From Sitta carolinensis (Eukaryota > Chordata > Aves > Passeriformes > Sittidae), in the NCBI GenBank assembly GCA_032173965.1, contig CM063283.1, forward strand, positions 17,588,501-17,652,500: DNA of 64,000 bases, in the 5' to 3' direction. This document shows, one piece after another, positions 10,422 through 22,014 of the stretch. Both the position numbers and the translations under genes were made by a program. The notes beneath the pieces were generated by a model that was given only the letters and a program-made list of their open reading frames with translations, was not told the DNA's origin and did not search any database. Position 1 is the stretch's first letter, and each line of letters opens with the position of its first letter.

Positions 10422-13400
10422 GGTGTTTGAAAGGGTTAATAATTAATTTCCTACTCAGCTAAACTCTCTTATTTTCAGCTTGTTGCCAAAGCAAAAAGGA
10501 AGTTCAAGTTCAGAGATGTGCAATCTCGGAAAGAATGAGTCTTAAAAATTAATTGGAAACATACACCTTTTGTCACTTCCAACTTCCAAAAATTAGAATA
10601 ATTTAGCATGCAGGGAACAGAAAGATCAATCTCTTCCTAATGGGACCAGAAAATATCTGAGAACAAACAAAACCAAAGGTACAAGAGTAAAGATTGTTGG
10701 GATGGTAGAGAAATTGGGTGCAGCCAGTTACAAGGACTTCTCTGACAATGTGCTGTCCCATAGATTATTGTGGTGCTTAGAGGAAGGAAGAAAATAAGCC
10801 CAGGAAAGATAAATGTAGAATAAAGCCAAGAAGGCTGAATGTGAAGAACATGCATCAGATTGTAAGTACAGATAAACTGTGATAAATCCCAAAGGTGGGC
10901 AGCTTTAAGGGAAACTGTTCTGTCATTATTTTTTGATTTTCTTTCTGTAAAGTCTCATTTGCTGAAAGTTCTTAGCAGGACTAGCAGGAATATCAGTCCA
11001 TTAATAACTCCTGAAGCACTGAAATATTTCTTTGCTGCAGCATCTGTAAATGATGGAGAAACAGTTCAGTACTCCATGTGTATAAGTGGTCCTATAACAC
11101 CAAACCCTTGAGTTCAGGGAATGAAATGAACTTCCTTACCATGTTTGACACTCATTGTTTTTCATTTAGTTTCTGTATTTTTTTCCTTCTGATCTTTTAA
11201 AAATTATGATATATTCTGGGTTCTGCAAGACCAAAATATAGATCTCTCTCTTTTTAAAATGGTTTGCATTTTTCAACATCATCACCTCAGTGCTTTCAAA
11301 CTTCAAAATAAAAATCAGAGCTGTTACTTCTCACAGGGCCTAATTAGGAGACTTATTGTCATTGTTTCTGGTCTCTGGTAACCTGCTGCTGATTGTTAAT
11401 CACAACTAGTTTCATTTGGTCTTCCAGAGGAACCTGAAAGTATTATGTCCCTTCAGGTTCACTACTCACTTCCCTTTTGCTGGCTTCTTTCTGATCATCC
11501 ACATTAAAATTCAAAGCATGCACAGGGCAAAGTCATGGAGCTTTAATCTTGGTTGGAAGTTAGTCCTGGATCCATCACAACTGACACTTGAGGTAATTTG
11601 ACATTGAAAAAAGAGTTATCCTAGGCCCCAATTCTCATAGCACCACTGAAGCTGAGCAGTAAATAATGAACTGTACCATCTAATTGAATTAGGCATTAGT
11701 GCTCCAGGAGCACTTCTTGAGAATAAGCATATGAAACCATCAGTGAACAGTGACGAATAACCCAGAATTGAGTTTCAAGCTGGACAGCACTGAGGTTTAG
11801 CTGGGCTCCTCAGGAAACACTCAGCCTTCTTGTAGATCTTGCTTGACCTAGACAGTGCTCAAACTTCTCTTAATCACTTTAGCTTACAGCTACTTAATAT
11901 GTTTAATTACTAATCAACTAGACACCTCCTGGATGCTGCTCCCTGTGATTTTAAAAAAATTAAATAAAGCATAATTCAATAACTACTAAATAATCTTTTC
12001 TAATGTTACTACAACAGTTTCTTTGTAAGTTACTAATCATAATTATGCAAATGTTAATTAAGGTTATTACTGCTCAGTCTCTATTGACTGGGGAAAACGA
12101 ATTCCTAGGCAGAACCAGCTGTATCATGTTGCCTTAGAAAAATTTTAACTCTCTACACTTATGGAAATAAGAAACCAAGATCCTTATAGCAACATTGTAA
12201 ATGTACATTATAGCAATTGTAAAGAGGACATACATTTTTTGAAGAACTGTTCTTCCATACAATTTCCCTTCCCTATTTACATTCTCTCATTTTGCTTCCT
12301 AGCAAGGAGTAGGATCTTTCCTAATAACGATAATGAAGTAATGGGGTAGGGAAGATGAAAAGAGTGGAGGAGGTGAGAGTTTCCATCTGGGATGAGCAGT
12401 GGGTGTTAGACAGGGTAAGTTCAACCCTGCTTTAAGAGCTTCCCTGCTTCAGGAGCCAGACAGGTCGTAACAATATGAATACCACATGCCCCTTTCATAT
12501 TTCTGAGGGTACCTCTCAAATCATTCCCTTACCCTGAACTGTTCCTCATTTTTCTAGGTTTGATGCCCCTTTTAAATGCTGAGGAAAGTGTAAAAGGATT
12601 GTGCATAGTAAGGAGTTATGAATCCAAATAAGATCACCAAAAATATGGAGAGATAATACATCACACAGTGTGCAGTATCCACAGGTCAAAAAAAAAGCTA
12701 AAAATGCTGATGCTTTGCAAACAGTGGCATAGAAATATTTGTAGGAGTAGTAAAGAAAAAAGGTGGAAAGAAAAAGGTACAAAAAGTCATTAAATTCCTT
12801 GCCTCAGTGGCACACACAGTCATCCCGTTGGAGACCTCTGAGTGCTCAAGTTGACCAGCAAGTGGATAAAATATGCCTTAAAATTTCAGCAGCAGGTTGA
12901 GGAGGGTAAAATGAACTGTTAAGGTCCCGGAAAGTGCATGGCCATGCTCACTTATAAGCATGAGCCATTTGTCAGCATTACTGGAAGGTAAGCAGAAGCA
13001 TCAAGCAAAACCTACAATTAAGGATAGAGTGAAATGCTGCAGCACATGGCCCTCTGATTTCAGAGCCAGCAAGGGCAGGCACATCTAGTGTCCTTTGCTG
13101 TGTGCTTCCTGGCATCACTCGGCTCCCCTCCCTGCTGCTGCAGAGGTTTCTGTTAGGACACCCTCCTGCTTTGCATCAGGGCAGGTGTCAGTCTCAGCAC
13201 AGGCACTGGAATCACCTCCTGTGCACAGAGCAGATGCTGCCCAGACTGAGCTGAGCATGGGTGGTTGGAACTTAGGCTTTTAACTGAAGCCTTTGGATGT
13301 GCTGCTTGGACAGTCATGCCAAAAGATAGGCAGCCACTGATGGAGGTTCAGCAGAACAGCAGCTTGCTGTCAGGGACGATGCCAGCTGCCTCGAGGACTA

Positions 13401-13760
13401 AGTGGAGTCAAACTGAGCCACGGGGCAGGTACAGACAGACAAAAAGAGTGGCATGATGGGGTGAGGTTTTCTCCTCTTTAAAACTACATTTGCTGTCTGA
13501 GTAAATACTCATCACTCAAATGAGATCGTGTTTTCCCTCCCAGGCAGAACTCATTGCAATCCCCATGTGTCAGAGCAAAGGTCTCACTTTTCTGGTATTT
13601 GGAAATGTGAGGCAGAGATAGGACAAGTAACCTATACCTCTCCCAGTCATGTGCTTCCGGACACATCTGACAGTAACTGCTCCCTTCAGAGGATTAGATT
13701 GAAGCTGTTTCGAGTGGGAACCAAATCCTGTCCTATGCCACTTACAGTGAAAAAGACAAG
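10422..13760. other. Unique non-coding sequence, no gene seen
   Basis: AT-rich sequence. 11990-12075 holds a POU octamer ATGCAAAT at 12045-12052 beside TTAATTA, which suggests regulatory DNA. 13040-13450 is richer in GC and open in two plus-strand frames of 62-63 codons, without recognisable protein. No repeat family recognised. Confidence 0.55.
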
Positions 13761-13837
13761 CCCTTCCTTCCTCCCTTCCTCTCTCTCTCCCTCTTTCCCT
13801 CCTTTCTTTATTCATCCCTTCTTCCCTTCCTTCTCTC
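13761..13837 (+). repeat. CT-rich low-complexity tract
   Basis: Irregular CCTTCC and CTCTCT units with a few A interruptions. The overlapping frames (135 codons plus, 89 codons minus with an Arg/Glu/Gly-rich stretch) are low-complexity artefacts. Confidence 0.85.
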
Positions 13838-16229
13838 ACTACTCCTCCATTTATGGTTTACCCGTAAATGTGTCAGTGAAAGAGCAGAAGCATAGCCAGA
13901 GTTTTCACAGTGATGTCAGGGTGTTATTGTGGTAGTACAGAAATTAACCAAGCCTTATTCCAGCTACTGAAAAGAACCAAATGAAGAGGCAGAAACAGAT
14001 TCATGGCCTCTGTCTTGAAGTAGTGATTCAGTCCCTTAATCAAGGACTGTGGCCAGAGCTGCAAACTGTCCTAATTAAAATCAGATCTGTTGCTACCGTT
14101 GTCCTTTAGATGAGACTGCCCTGCCCAGGGACAAATGTAGTCCTTTTCTCTGAGCTCCAGACATTCTTCATTCTTGGATTAGCTTTGGATGTTATGTACA
14201 TGAGCTCACATCTTTAGTAAATATGTTTAATTTAACCTCAACTTAGTTAAGCCCCTAAGTCTCGGGGTGTCTGCAGATTCTCTGTTAGCTACTGTCTGTA
14301 TTTTAAAAGCATGTGGAAAGTATCAAAATCTATCGATCCCTTAGGACATCCAATTTGCCTCATTTGTCAAAACAAAACGCACTTATAAACACACCTCATG
14401 AGGTGAAGAATATCTAGGAGAGTTGAAACCAGGCAAGCTCCAATTTCTACTGAGTAAATGCTGTAATTTCTTTTGAAGAACCTGGTGATATGAAATAATG
14501 AACCACTAAGCTTTGCACTAAATAGACTATCCATTTTTGTCTTGCTGGTTAATGTTGCATTCTGTGATTATCTAGTTTCATCCTCTCATTTTTGCCAAAG
14601 CAGAATAATTTTAGCACAAACCACAGCATCTCTATTCATCAAAGGCCATAGAGTTTAATTGTGGCTGGTTGGTGGCAAGCACTTAATTCTAAGAAGGGGA
14701 AGACCAGCTGCATGTGTGCTGCATCAATGTTCTCCTCCAACACGTTAGCTGCAGTTCTAATTTCCCACTCAATTCATTCAAAGAAAGAGCTCTTAATCCT
14801 GCCTCCTGACCTTTTTTAGTCACTCCTCTCCCCTTAGCCCCTCAGTTTACATTAACTACCAAGTGAGAAAATGCCTTAGTCAGAGCAAATAAAGCAACAC
14901 AGTCCATCTCCCTAAGTGAATGAGACAGCACCCAGTGGCATTGGAGTGACAGCTCTGGCATGAGTTGAGAGGGAGCACAACATTCTTCTGCAAACCCACA
15001 CCAGCATAATTCAGCTCTGAGCTGCAGTGACCATGACAGAGCTACAAGGACAGCTTCTTTGTCTTGCTTGACATTCAGAAGATCAAAAAAGCTCATATTT
15101 TACTACTTTATGATACTTATGATACCACCTTATCATGATTTTACCACCTTAAGCTCATATCTTACCACCTTACTTCAGCCCAACTGTGTAAGACACCTCC
15201 CTTGGAAAAAGAAGGTTTCTTTTTAGAAAACTTTTTATGACTGGCATGTATGTAGCTCTTTTTTTCTTCTGCAAGTAAGAGAATCTGGTACCATCCCAAG
15301 ACAATGATTTTCGGGGACTAATATAAATTAACAACCTGGGTAGACCACCCCTATTATTACATTTTAGATTAATGGCATGACATGGCTACCTAGCAACTTT
15401 CAAATCTTGGCCTGAATAATGACTGTTAAATTTCCAGAGCATGTTTAATATAAACAATCAATTAATGAATAACATAAAAGTTCTGTTCAATATTTTGAGC
15501 ACAACCTTTTGTAACCTGTCATTTACTAATAATTAATAGCAAACAGTTCATTGTGATGGGATCCAAAGTGCTGTAACCTGATCAGTCCTCTTGATTGCTT
15601 AGTATTTTAATGCAGAGACATTAGTCTTTCCTTGAAAAGACCAGTCCAAAAGATGAGATGTATAAAGAAGAGCATGGAAAAAATAGAATAATGAAAGAAA
15701 ATAATAGTAACCTAAATACACAGATACTTCCACAGCAGTAGGAATGAACAACAACAAAAATCTTCAAGTAACAATTCTTATATGAAACTGCCTTTATAGA
15801 AGCTAAATCTCAAAATTCCTTCCAAGAGACACACTAATGTTACACAGTGCTTCAATAGGAATCATAAAGTGACACCTGTTTTAATCCACATAGTAAAAAG
15901 ACAGCAGACTTGGCATCCACCACTATGTTCACAATACACTGTCTAGAACTTCATGACTCAGCTCAGGGTGTAAGATTGAGTTCCTGAAGCAGGAGCTCAG
16001 ACCCCTGTTTTCACCTGGAAGCTGCCAGCACAGCTGTGATGACACAGAGCTGAACTACATTTTCCAAACTGGCAAGTTAAAAAGAAAGAGACACTGTTCA
16101 TGAGCAAATTCAATGCAGCAAATCAGTTCCCCACTCCTCATATTAAAAAAACAGTGAAAAGCCATTTTCCAAATGTAACTGCAGACTTGAGTGTTTTGTC
16201 TTTGATCGAGCCCAGCACACACTGGCTGT
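13838..16229. other. Unique non-coding sequence with small repeats
   Basis: AT-rich sequence. Contains a perfect 14-bp palindrome CACCTCATGAGGTG at 14392-14405. A short imperfect tandem built on TTACCACCTTA lies at 15087-15176. No gene or transposon seen. Confidence 0.55.
15087..15176 (+). repeat. Imperfect short tandem repeat
   Basis: AGCTCATAT and TACCACCTTA recur three times in diverged form (for example ACCACCTTA at 15124, 15142 and 15166). Probably local slippage duplication. Confidence 0.6.
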
Positions 16230-16539
16230 TAGCCTGACCTTGGGCAGGGCCCTGCCGTGGTGAAGTTGGAAGCAGGGCTGGAGCAGGCTGACAGGTGAGC
16301 TGTGTCAGGTCTCTCCCCTGTGTTCACCACGGCTTTTCTCTCCATCCCTTGCAGGCAGCCGGTGCATGGTTCCCAGAGCACACTTGTGAGCACCGGAATG
16401 CCTGCTGTCCTGTCATCACTTTTACCTATAGGAAAAGAATCTCTCAGAGACATTCTCCCCTGCAAGGAGAAACCCAGTAGGGAGAAAGAGAAGCTTTTCA
16501 CTTCCAGTGTGAAGGGAGAAGAAGATGAACTTTGCCATG

Positions 16540-16545
16540 TGTACT
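16540..16545 (+). repeat. Target-site duplication TGTACT, left copy
   Basis: Exact 6-base match to 17140-17145, directly before the LTR 5' TG. Six-base duplications are typical of alpha- and betaretrovirus-like (class II, ERVK) integrases. Confidence 0.85.
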
Positions 16546-17139
16546 TGTGCAGTGTGTTTTTGAGTTTTTGGAGTTATTATATTGTTATATGGTTTATTCC
16601 GTGTACCCCCTATATCCCTTCCCTATTTCGTTCATCCTGGTTACTGTTACCTGTCAGTCCTGAGTTATGTTACTCCCAGACCCTGTCTGTCACTCTGAGA
16701 CCTCACCTTCAGCCTAGAAAGTTCGGACAGGATCACAGAGTGATTGGACAGAATTCCCGCTTTCCCCCCACACTGCATTTGAGTTTGTTCCCCTGCATGT
16801 CACTGAGTTAGAGATCCGTCCCCCGCCTATCCTTGATTGGTCCCAAGTTAGACCCTACCCCTGGTTCCTCCCCCCTATATAAGTTACTGTATTGAGGTGC
16901 TCGGGGGCTTTTTCCTGAGCTGCCACCTGCGACTAGATTGTTCCCACTGTGGGACAAATAACGTTGGTGGTTGAATCTCAAGCAGAGCCTCCCTCTTTCT
17001 GTTCCTGCCTCCGTCACTCACTGCTAACAGGCAAGCCAAGACGCACGGGATCGGCAAGGTTCATCCTGCTACTGAGCTGTACCCTCACTGCTGTGGTGCC
17101 AGGGCTGGCCAAGACAGAGATCGCACTGACACCGTGACA
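16546..17139 (+). mobile_element. Solo LTR, class II (ERVK-like), 594 bp
   Basis: Begins TGTGCAGTGTG and ends CACCGTGACA, with exact TGTACT repeats outside both ends and no retroviral internal sequence, so it is a solo LTR. A TATA box (TATATAAG) at 16876-16883 follows a C-rich stretch and marks the U3 promoter. The later part is richer in GC and CpG. It is closely similar along its whole length to the minus-strand LTR at 21133-21753, apart from scattered substitutions and small indels. The 169-codon frame crossing its 5' edge (16302-16811) is fortuitous. The 6-bp duplication supports class II; the exact family is not determined. Confidence 0.88.
16876..16883 (+). promoter_or_regulatory. LTR TATA box
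   Basis: TATATAAG downstream of CCTCCCCCC, about 330 bases into the LTR, in the place expected for the U3 promoter. Confidence 0.65.
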
Positions 17140-17145
17140 TGTACT
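17140..17145 (+). repeat. Target-site duplication TGTACT, right copy
   Basis: Exact match to 16540-16545, directly after the LTR 3' CA. Confidence 0.85.
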
Positions 17146-17440
17146 GAATGCTGGATTAGGCAACGTGCAGCTGGAGAGCAATTGTGAATGAGCTGGCTCC
17201 TTGCGACAGCTCTGACAGGGTCACAGGAAATAGGGCGACTGATCAGACAGGTGAGGTTTGGTTAAGGTTATTCAGGAGGTCAGTGGCTCTGCCAGAAACA
17301 AGATTTAAGGCTGCCTTTCTCCTGTATAAAGCTGCTGATTTTTCAACTAAATCCTTCTGCCCATTCGACAAATAAACCCTATCTTTTCCTCTGCCTTGTA
17401 TGTGCTCCTGCCTGCTCCTACTTAAAAATCAAACCAGATG

Positions 17441-20400
17441 ATTCAGAGGACCATGAATAAGAGAAGGTAAATAATGGCCCTCAAAGAATAAGAATTGTGT
17501 GCACAGAGCATTCATATGAGCAAGAGGAGTAAAGCAACCCAGAATTGGTAAAAGAGAGATTTCTATCTTGAATATTTGTGAGCAATGTCTCTAAGAGCAT
17601 GATGCTAGGATGTATTATTGTCTCTTTGTATTTTTATTTCCCCTTTTTACCTCTAGTCTTCATCCACCTTTGACTTTTTCCCAATCAAATTTGTTTTGTG
17701 TAACTTCTTTGAAGTTTTGGGGGAAATGAATAAAACACTTAAGCACTTTAGTGTGAAAAAGTCTTGTGTCCTTCCTATTATCTGATTTATCAACAAAACT
17801 CCACAATTTCGTATTGATCCTTGTACTTTCTACCTCACCTCTGAACTCTTCTTGCCCACCTTGCAGGGCATGCATGTGTTGCCATCACATGCATGCACAG
17901 TGAGCGGTGCAATGATGCCCCACGTCACATCAGTGTTCCTGGAGCTGAGCTGCAGTGCCTACGATAACTGCAGCACTTCCACAGAACACAGCTCTTCTTT
18001 ACCTAAGATTCCCAGGAGGACTGTCAGCTGCCAAGGATCTTCCTGAAAGAAAGAGGAGCTGAGAGAAACCTGATTGACTTTTAATCAGATAGCATATGGT
18101 GCAGAGGAGAACAAAGAGGCCATGTTGACATTTACTAAATTAAATGGTTAAGTAGGCTGGAACAGGCCTGACGCTGATGGCAGACCTACAGCAACAGCCC
18201 ACTGGGCACTGCTGTTTGCAAAACATGTGCTGAAGTTTGGACACTCCTTGCATCAGTGGTGCGAGGGAAAATGAAAGGATAGCAGATGGCAGATTGGCAG
18301 TTTGTAGGGAGATACAGCCTGGCTTGTCTTACTGTTTTGCCATAACTAAATCAATATTTTACTCCCTTGTTCCCAGGCTGAAAGTGCCCTGGCTTGTTTG
18401 GTGTGTCATAAAAAGAGCTGCTGTACAGATTTCAGCTGTCGGCCTGCTAAGTGGGCTCTGGTCAGCAGCAGGCACTGCTGTTAGTCTTCAGTACTTGGGA
18501 AAGGAGTTGTCAACAGCTGTACCCAACTGCCAATCTTCTGTATCAGCACTTTGGAAAACGTTTTCAATTTCAACAGAAACACCAGCAGAAGGAAAAAAAG
18601 CGATTTCTTTTTTTCATCAGTTTGGTATTTTGGAAGACAGGCGAACATGCCAGCAACTGAGATGGCTTTACTGCTTGATCGGACAGGCCAGCAACAGCTG
18701 GCTGGCAGAAGTTTCCTCAAGCTCTTCTACCCCACTCTCTTCCTTTATGCTGAGTCATTTAACACCAATATTTAACTTTATTTTAACAAAGCAAAGTCTT
18801 CTATCCCACCATGCTTGCTTTTAATTTGCATGCTGCAAATTAGCTCAGTGCCCCTTCTTGGGGCCCCTGTTTGACAGTTCCTCAGTGCCACACACATGGC
18901 TTGTATTTTTCTTTATCTTCCTATAACACTTTCACTGTGCTCACCTTTCAAAGACCACAAAACTCTTGGAGGGCCAGCATGTCAGTACTGGGAGACCATT
19001 TCTTGTAATTATCCTTAGGGTTCATTAAGGCTTTGCAGTTTGAAGCACAGCTGAAGGCTCTGTGCCAAAATTCAGACATTTGCCTTTCATTCCTGTGCCT
19101 GGTCCCAAGGCACCCAAAATTGTGGGTGAAATTACCCTGAAAATCTGAAGCCAGTCAGCAGCAAAGGGTAGATTAGATCACAAAACAAGCCTAAACTATG
19201 AAAATACCAATTTTCTTTGCATAGGAAAATTTCAGAATCAGGATGTGTAAGTTGTTTTCAGGCATAATAACAGTTATTAGAATAACAGCCTACAAGCTGT
19301 ACAGATAAAACATATTGCTATAATAAAAGTCAAGAAAAACATATCCATGTGAATGATGGTTTTGCTAGGTTTGCTGCTAACCTGAAGAATTTCACATTAA
19401 TTTTTATTTGGGTTGTCCTAAACCAGGAATTATGACTACTTTCTTTAATAATCAAAATCACCAACCTGGAAATCTACTCTTGGGCTGAATAAAACATTTT
19501 TTTTTTAATTACAGCATTGTTTCTTTAGAGGTTGTACTCTGGTTTACTGTTGTTGATATTTTTTCTTTTATTTTGGTTTTGAACAAATAGATACATTACA
19601 GAACAAGAGCCTTATGTAAAAAAAAAGAATCTTTGAACTGTTTAATTCTTCGCCTGTGTTTCCATCCAAAATTTTCTAACAGATTCAAATGAGTTTTGGC
19701 ATCTACAAAATTGAATTTCCTGAATAATTTTGGATGATACCCCAGTTAACTTTCTCCCAAATCTGATCAAAATCTCTAGCTAATGCTTACTCTTGGTAAA
19801 ACAACAGTGCGGCAACAAAGACCTAGGGGTGACAGCAAAGTAAGATTTTTGGATTTTGTATGATGTATCCTTAAATCAAAGTCATTGCATGTTTGTGTTT
19901 TTTCTATTCACTCATTTGCTTTCTGCATTTGAGATTAATACTGTCTTTGTTCATTTTGAGGGGATGGGGTGGATTTGTGACTCAGGATTCAAGCCTTTGA
20001 GCATTAACTGTAAATTAAAACAGATGCTTTCCTGAAGATAACCCAATCAAATCAATATGGAGCCAAAGGAGCTCCTCACATGATGAAAGCTGGCTTTAAA
20101 GTAGTGTAAAGCTTTTTTGCTGTTCAGTCCATCAATTTCCTTTTCTTGCTCTGATCTGATGCAGGACAAGTTGAGGCCACTGACCCTTTTGCAGAGACAA
20201 ACAGGGAAAGCTCCCCACAAGACCGAAAATATGGCCAAAGGAGACAGATCACTGGGGGGTTTATGTGCTGCGTGGGACAAGGTTAAATTTGTTTTAGCTG
20301 TGTTTTATTGTTCTGTGTTGCAAACTACGGTCATGATTGCCATCTGCAGAGCTCAGAACCAACACAAACACTGACAAGGGGGACCCACAGGTGGCTCACA

Positions 20401-21126
20401 GGTACCAGCAGTGTCAGAGGTGTCTGTTCCATATTTCCTGGAGCACCTGGAAAAGCCACGTGCTGCCTCACTGCAAAGCCATTTTTTGGCCATAACCTGC
20501 TTCCACCAAATCAGGCTTTGTGCTGTGGCCCCTCTGCAGACCAAGAACCTCTTGGCAGATTTGTGCCTCACCTCAGGCTGCAGAATTGCAGGGACAGCTG
20601 CCCTTTGAAAGCACAGGGTCAAAAATTCCAGCAGGGAGAAAGTTTCAGGCAGAAGTACCATTAATGCTTGCTCTTTGTCATGAGATTACAGGACAACTTC
20701 TAATGCATTTTTTATTCTTAAAGTAAATTCCTGACCTCATGTTTTCAGGGAAACTATGCAAGATACCACTCCTGAAATAAGATACCAGTCAGGAATAAGG
20801 TAACAACATAAAAAGAATGAATTCTTTACAGTTTTTAAAAGGTTCAACTCACAACTTTTAAGGCAATCTCATAACCACAGGGATCAAGATAGTATTGAAA
20901 TGATCAGAGTGAAAATAGTTTCCTCTTGTTTAGCTTTCCTACCTATTTTTATCTCTTCCTGGTTTGACTTAATTATTTTTGCTTTCTCCCTTCCTCTAAC
21001 TAGCTAAGCATTGAATTCTTTTCCCTTGGGCTTAGCTCTTAGTATTTACAGGCTGGCTCTCTCAGTACTACATTTATAGCTTGTTTATTCTTGACTTGGA
21101 AAGGACATTTTTTCAATACCTTTATG
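17441..21126. other. Unique non-coding sequence between two LTRs
   Basis: No gene recognised. A stop-free plus-strand stretch (18237-18824) has no ATG until near its end and overlaps open frames on both strands, so it reads as chance. 20040-20670 is likewise open in several frames on both strands. A near-perfect inverted pair of octamer-like sites lies at 18822-18842. Confidence 0.5.
18822..18842. promoter_or_regulatory. Inverted octamer-like pair
   Basis: TAATTTGCA and its exact reverse complement TGCAAATTA are separated by three bases. Each arm contains most of the POU octamer ATTTGCAT, and the left one is complete (18825-18832). The symmetry would suit a POU-factor dimer. Functional use is inferred only. 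Confidence 0.3.
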
Positions 21127-21132
21127 AGAAAG
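21127..21132 (+). repeat. Target-site duplication AGAAAG, left copy
   Basis: Exact 6-base match to 21754-21759, directly before the LTR on the plus strand. Confidence 0.82.
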
Positions 21133-21753
21133 TGAGGCTGTGTCTGCGTGATTTCTGCCTCGGCTAGCCCTGACACCGCTGCAGCGAGGGCACAGCTCAG
21201 TAGCGAGACGAACTTTACCGAACCATTGGGTCCTGGCATGTCTGCGGAAGCGAGCGGCGATGGCAGGACAGAAAGAGGGAGACTCTGCTTGAGCTTAAAC
21301 CACTGACTTAATTTGTCCCACATCGGGGACCCCCAGTCACGAGTGGCAGCTCAGGCAAAACCTCCCCGCGCTCCTGAATACAGCAGCTGATAAAGGGGGG
21401 AGGAACTCGGGGTAGGGGTCTAACTTCGGACAAATTAGGGATAAGCAGGGGACGGCTCTCTAACTTAGTGACATGTAGGGGAACAGATGTAGCTTGTTAT
21501 ATATCCCCCCAAATACAGTGGGGGGCGAAAGCGGGAATTCTGTCCAATCATTCTGTGATCCTGTCAGAACTCTCTAGGCTGAAGGTGAGGTCTCACAGTG
21601 ACAGGCAGGGTCTGGGGGGTTACATAACTCAAGATTGACAGGTAACAGTAACCGGGGTGATGATTCAAATAGGGAAAGAACATAGGGGGTACACAGAACA
21701 AACCATATAACAATATAATAATTCCAAAAACTTAAAAAACACACACTGCCACA
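21133..21753 (-). mobile_element. Solo LTR, class II (ERVK-like), 621 bp, inverted
   Basis: On the minus strand it runs from TGTGGCAGTGTGTG (21753) to CACAGCCTCA (21133), a TG...CA unit flanked by exact AGAAAG repeats. It belongs to the same family as the plus-strand LTR at 16546-17139, and most positions align by eye. Its target duplication differs, so it is an independent insertion and not the other end of one provirus. The base-for-base counterpart of the other copy's TATATAAG reads TTTATCAG here. A roughly 25-base extra segment about 110 bases upstream brings ATATATAA (21497-21504). The length difference between the copies is mainly that segment. Confidence 0.86.
21497..21504 (-). promoter_or_regulatory. 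Possible alternative TATA box in the LTR
   Basis: TTATATAT on the plus strand is ATATATAA on the minus strand. It lies in a segment absent from the sister LTR at 16546-17139. Whether it ever drove transcription is unknown. Confidence 0.35.
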
Positions 21754-21759
21754 AGAAAG
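21754..21759 (+). repeat. Target-site duplication AGAAAG, right copy
   Basis: Exact match to 21127-21132, adjoining the LTR 5' end (plus-strand CTGCCACA). Confidence 0.82.
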
Positions 21760-22014
21760 CAAATAATTAAATTAAATAAAACCCCGAACAACAAAGTTTG
21801 CTGCTGCTGAATGAAACATCTTATTTGTGCATATTCTGTAAAAATCAGCTTTTTAGAGTAATTAAAGTCTTTAGAGCTTGATAGTTTTAAATAGAAATTT
21901 TTACTGCTGCTAGAATTCATTGTAATGTTTGCAGAGCTACGATTTTTTAAAAAAATGACAAATTTTAAAAATATTTATTTTTTGGTTAGAAAAAAAGTAT
22001 GGAATGAGAGAGGC

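Larger units (their letters stand above)
16230..17440 (+). mobile_element. Candidate older LTR interrupted by the younger one
   Basis: After the 16546-17139 LTR the sequence at 17146-17440 has its own LTR-like layout: TATAAA at 17325-17330, AATAAA at 17371-17376 and a C/T-rich U5-like end. GC-richer sequence of similar texture precedes the insertion at 16230-16539. If the inserted LTR and one TGTACT copy are removed, the two halves join into a unit of about 600 bp. I could not fix terminal TG/CA ends or an outer target duplication, so the outer limits are guesses. It may instead be a unique promoter-like sequence. Confidence 0.3.

Noticed and set aside
13528..13935. 135-codon frame and its Arg/Glu-rich antisense
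   Set aside because: Built around a CT-rich low-complexity tract; no recognisable domain outside it.
16302..16811. 169-codon plus-strand frame
   Set aside because: It crosses the 5' boundary and target duplication of a solo LTR, so it cannot be an ancestral gene; no known domain.
16546..21753. One provirus with its two LTRs at the ends
   Set aside because: The LTRs face opposite ways, have different target duplications, and no retroviral gene motif lies between them.
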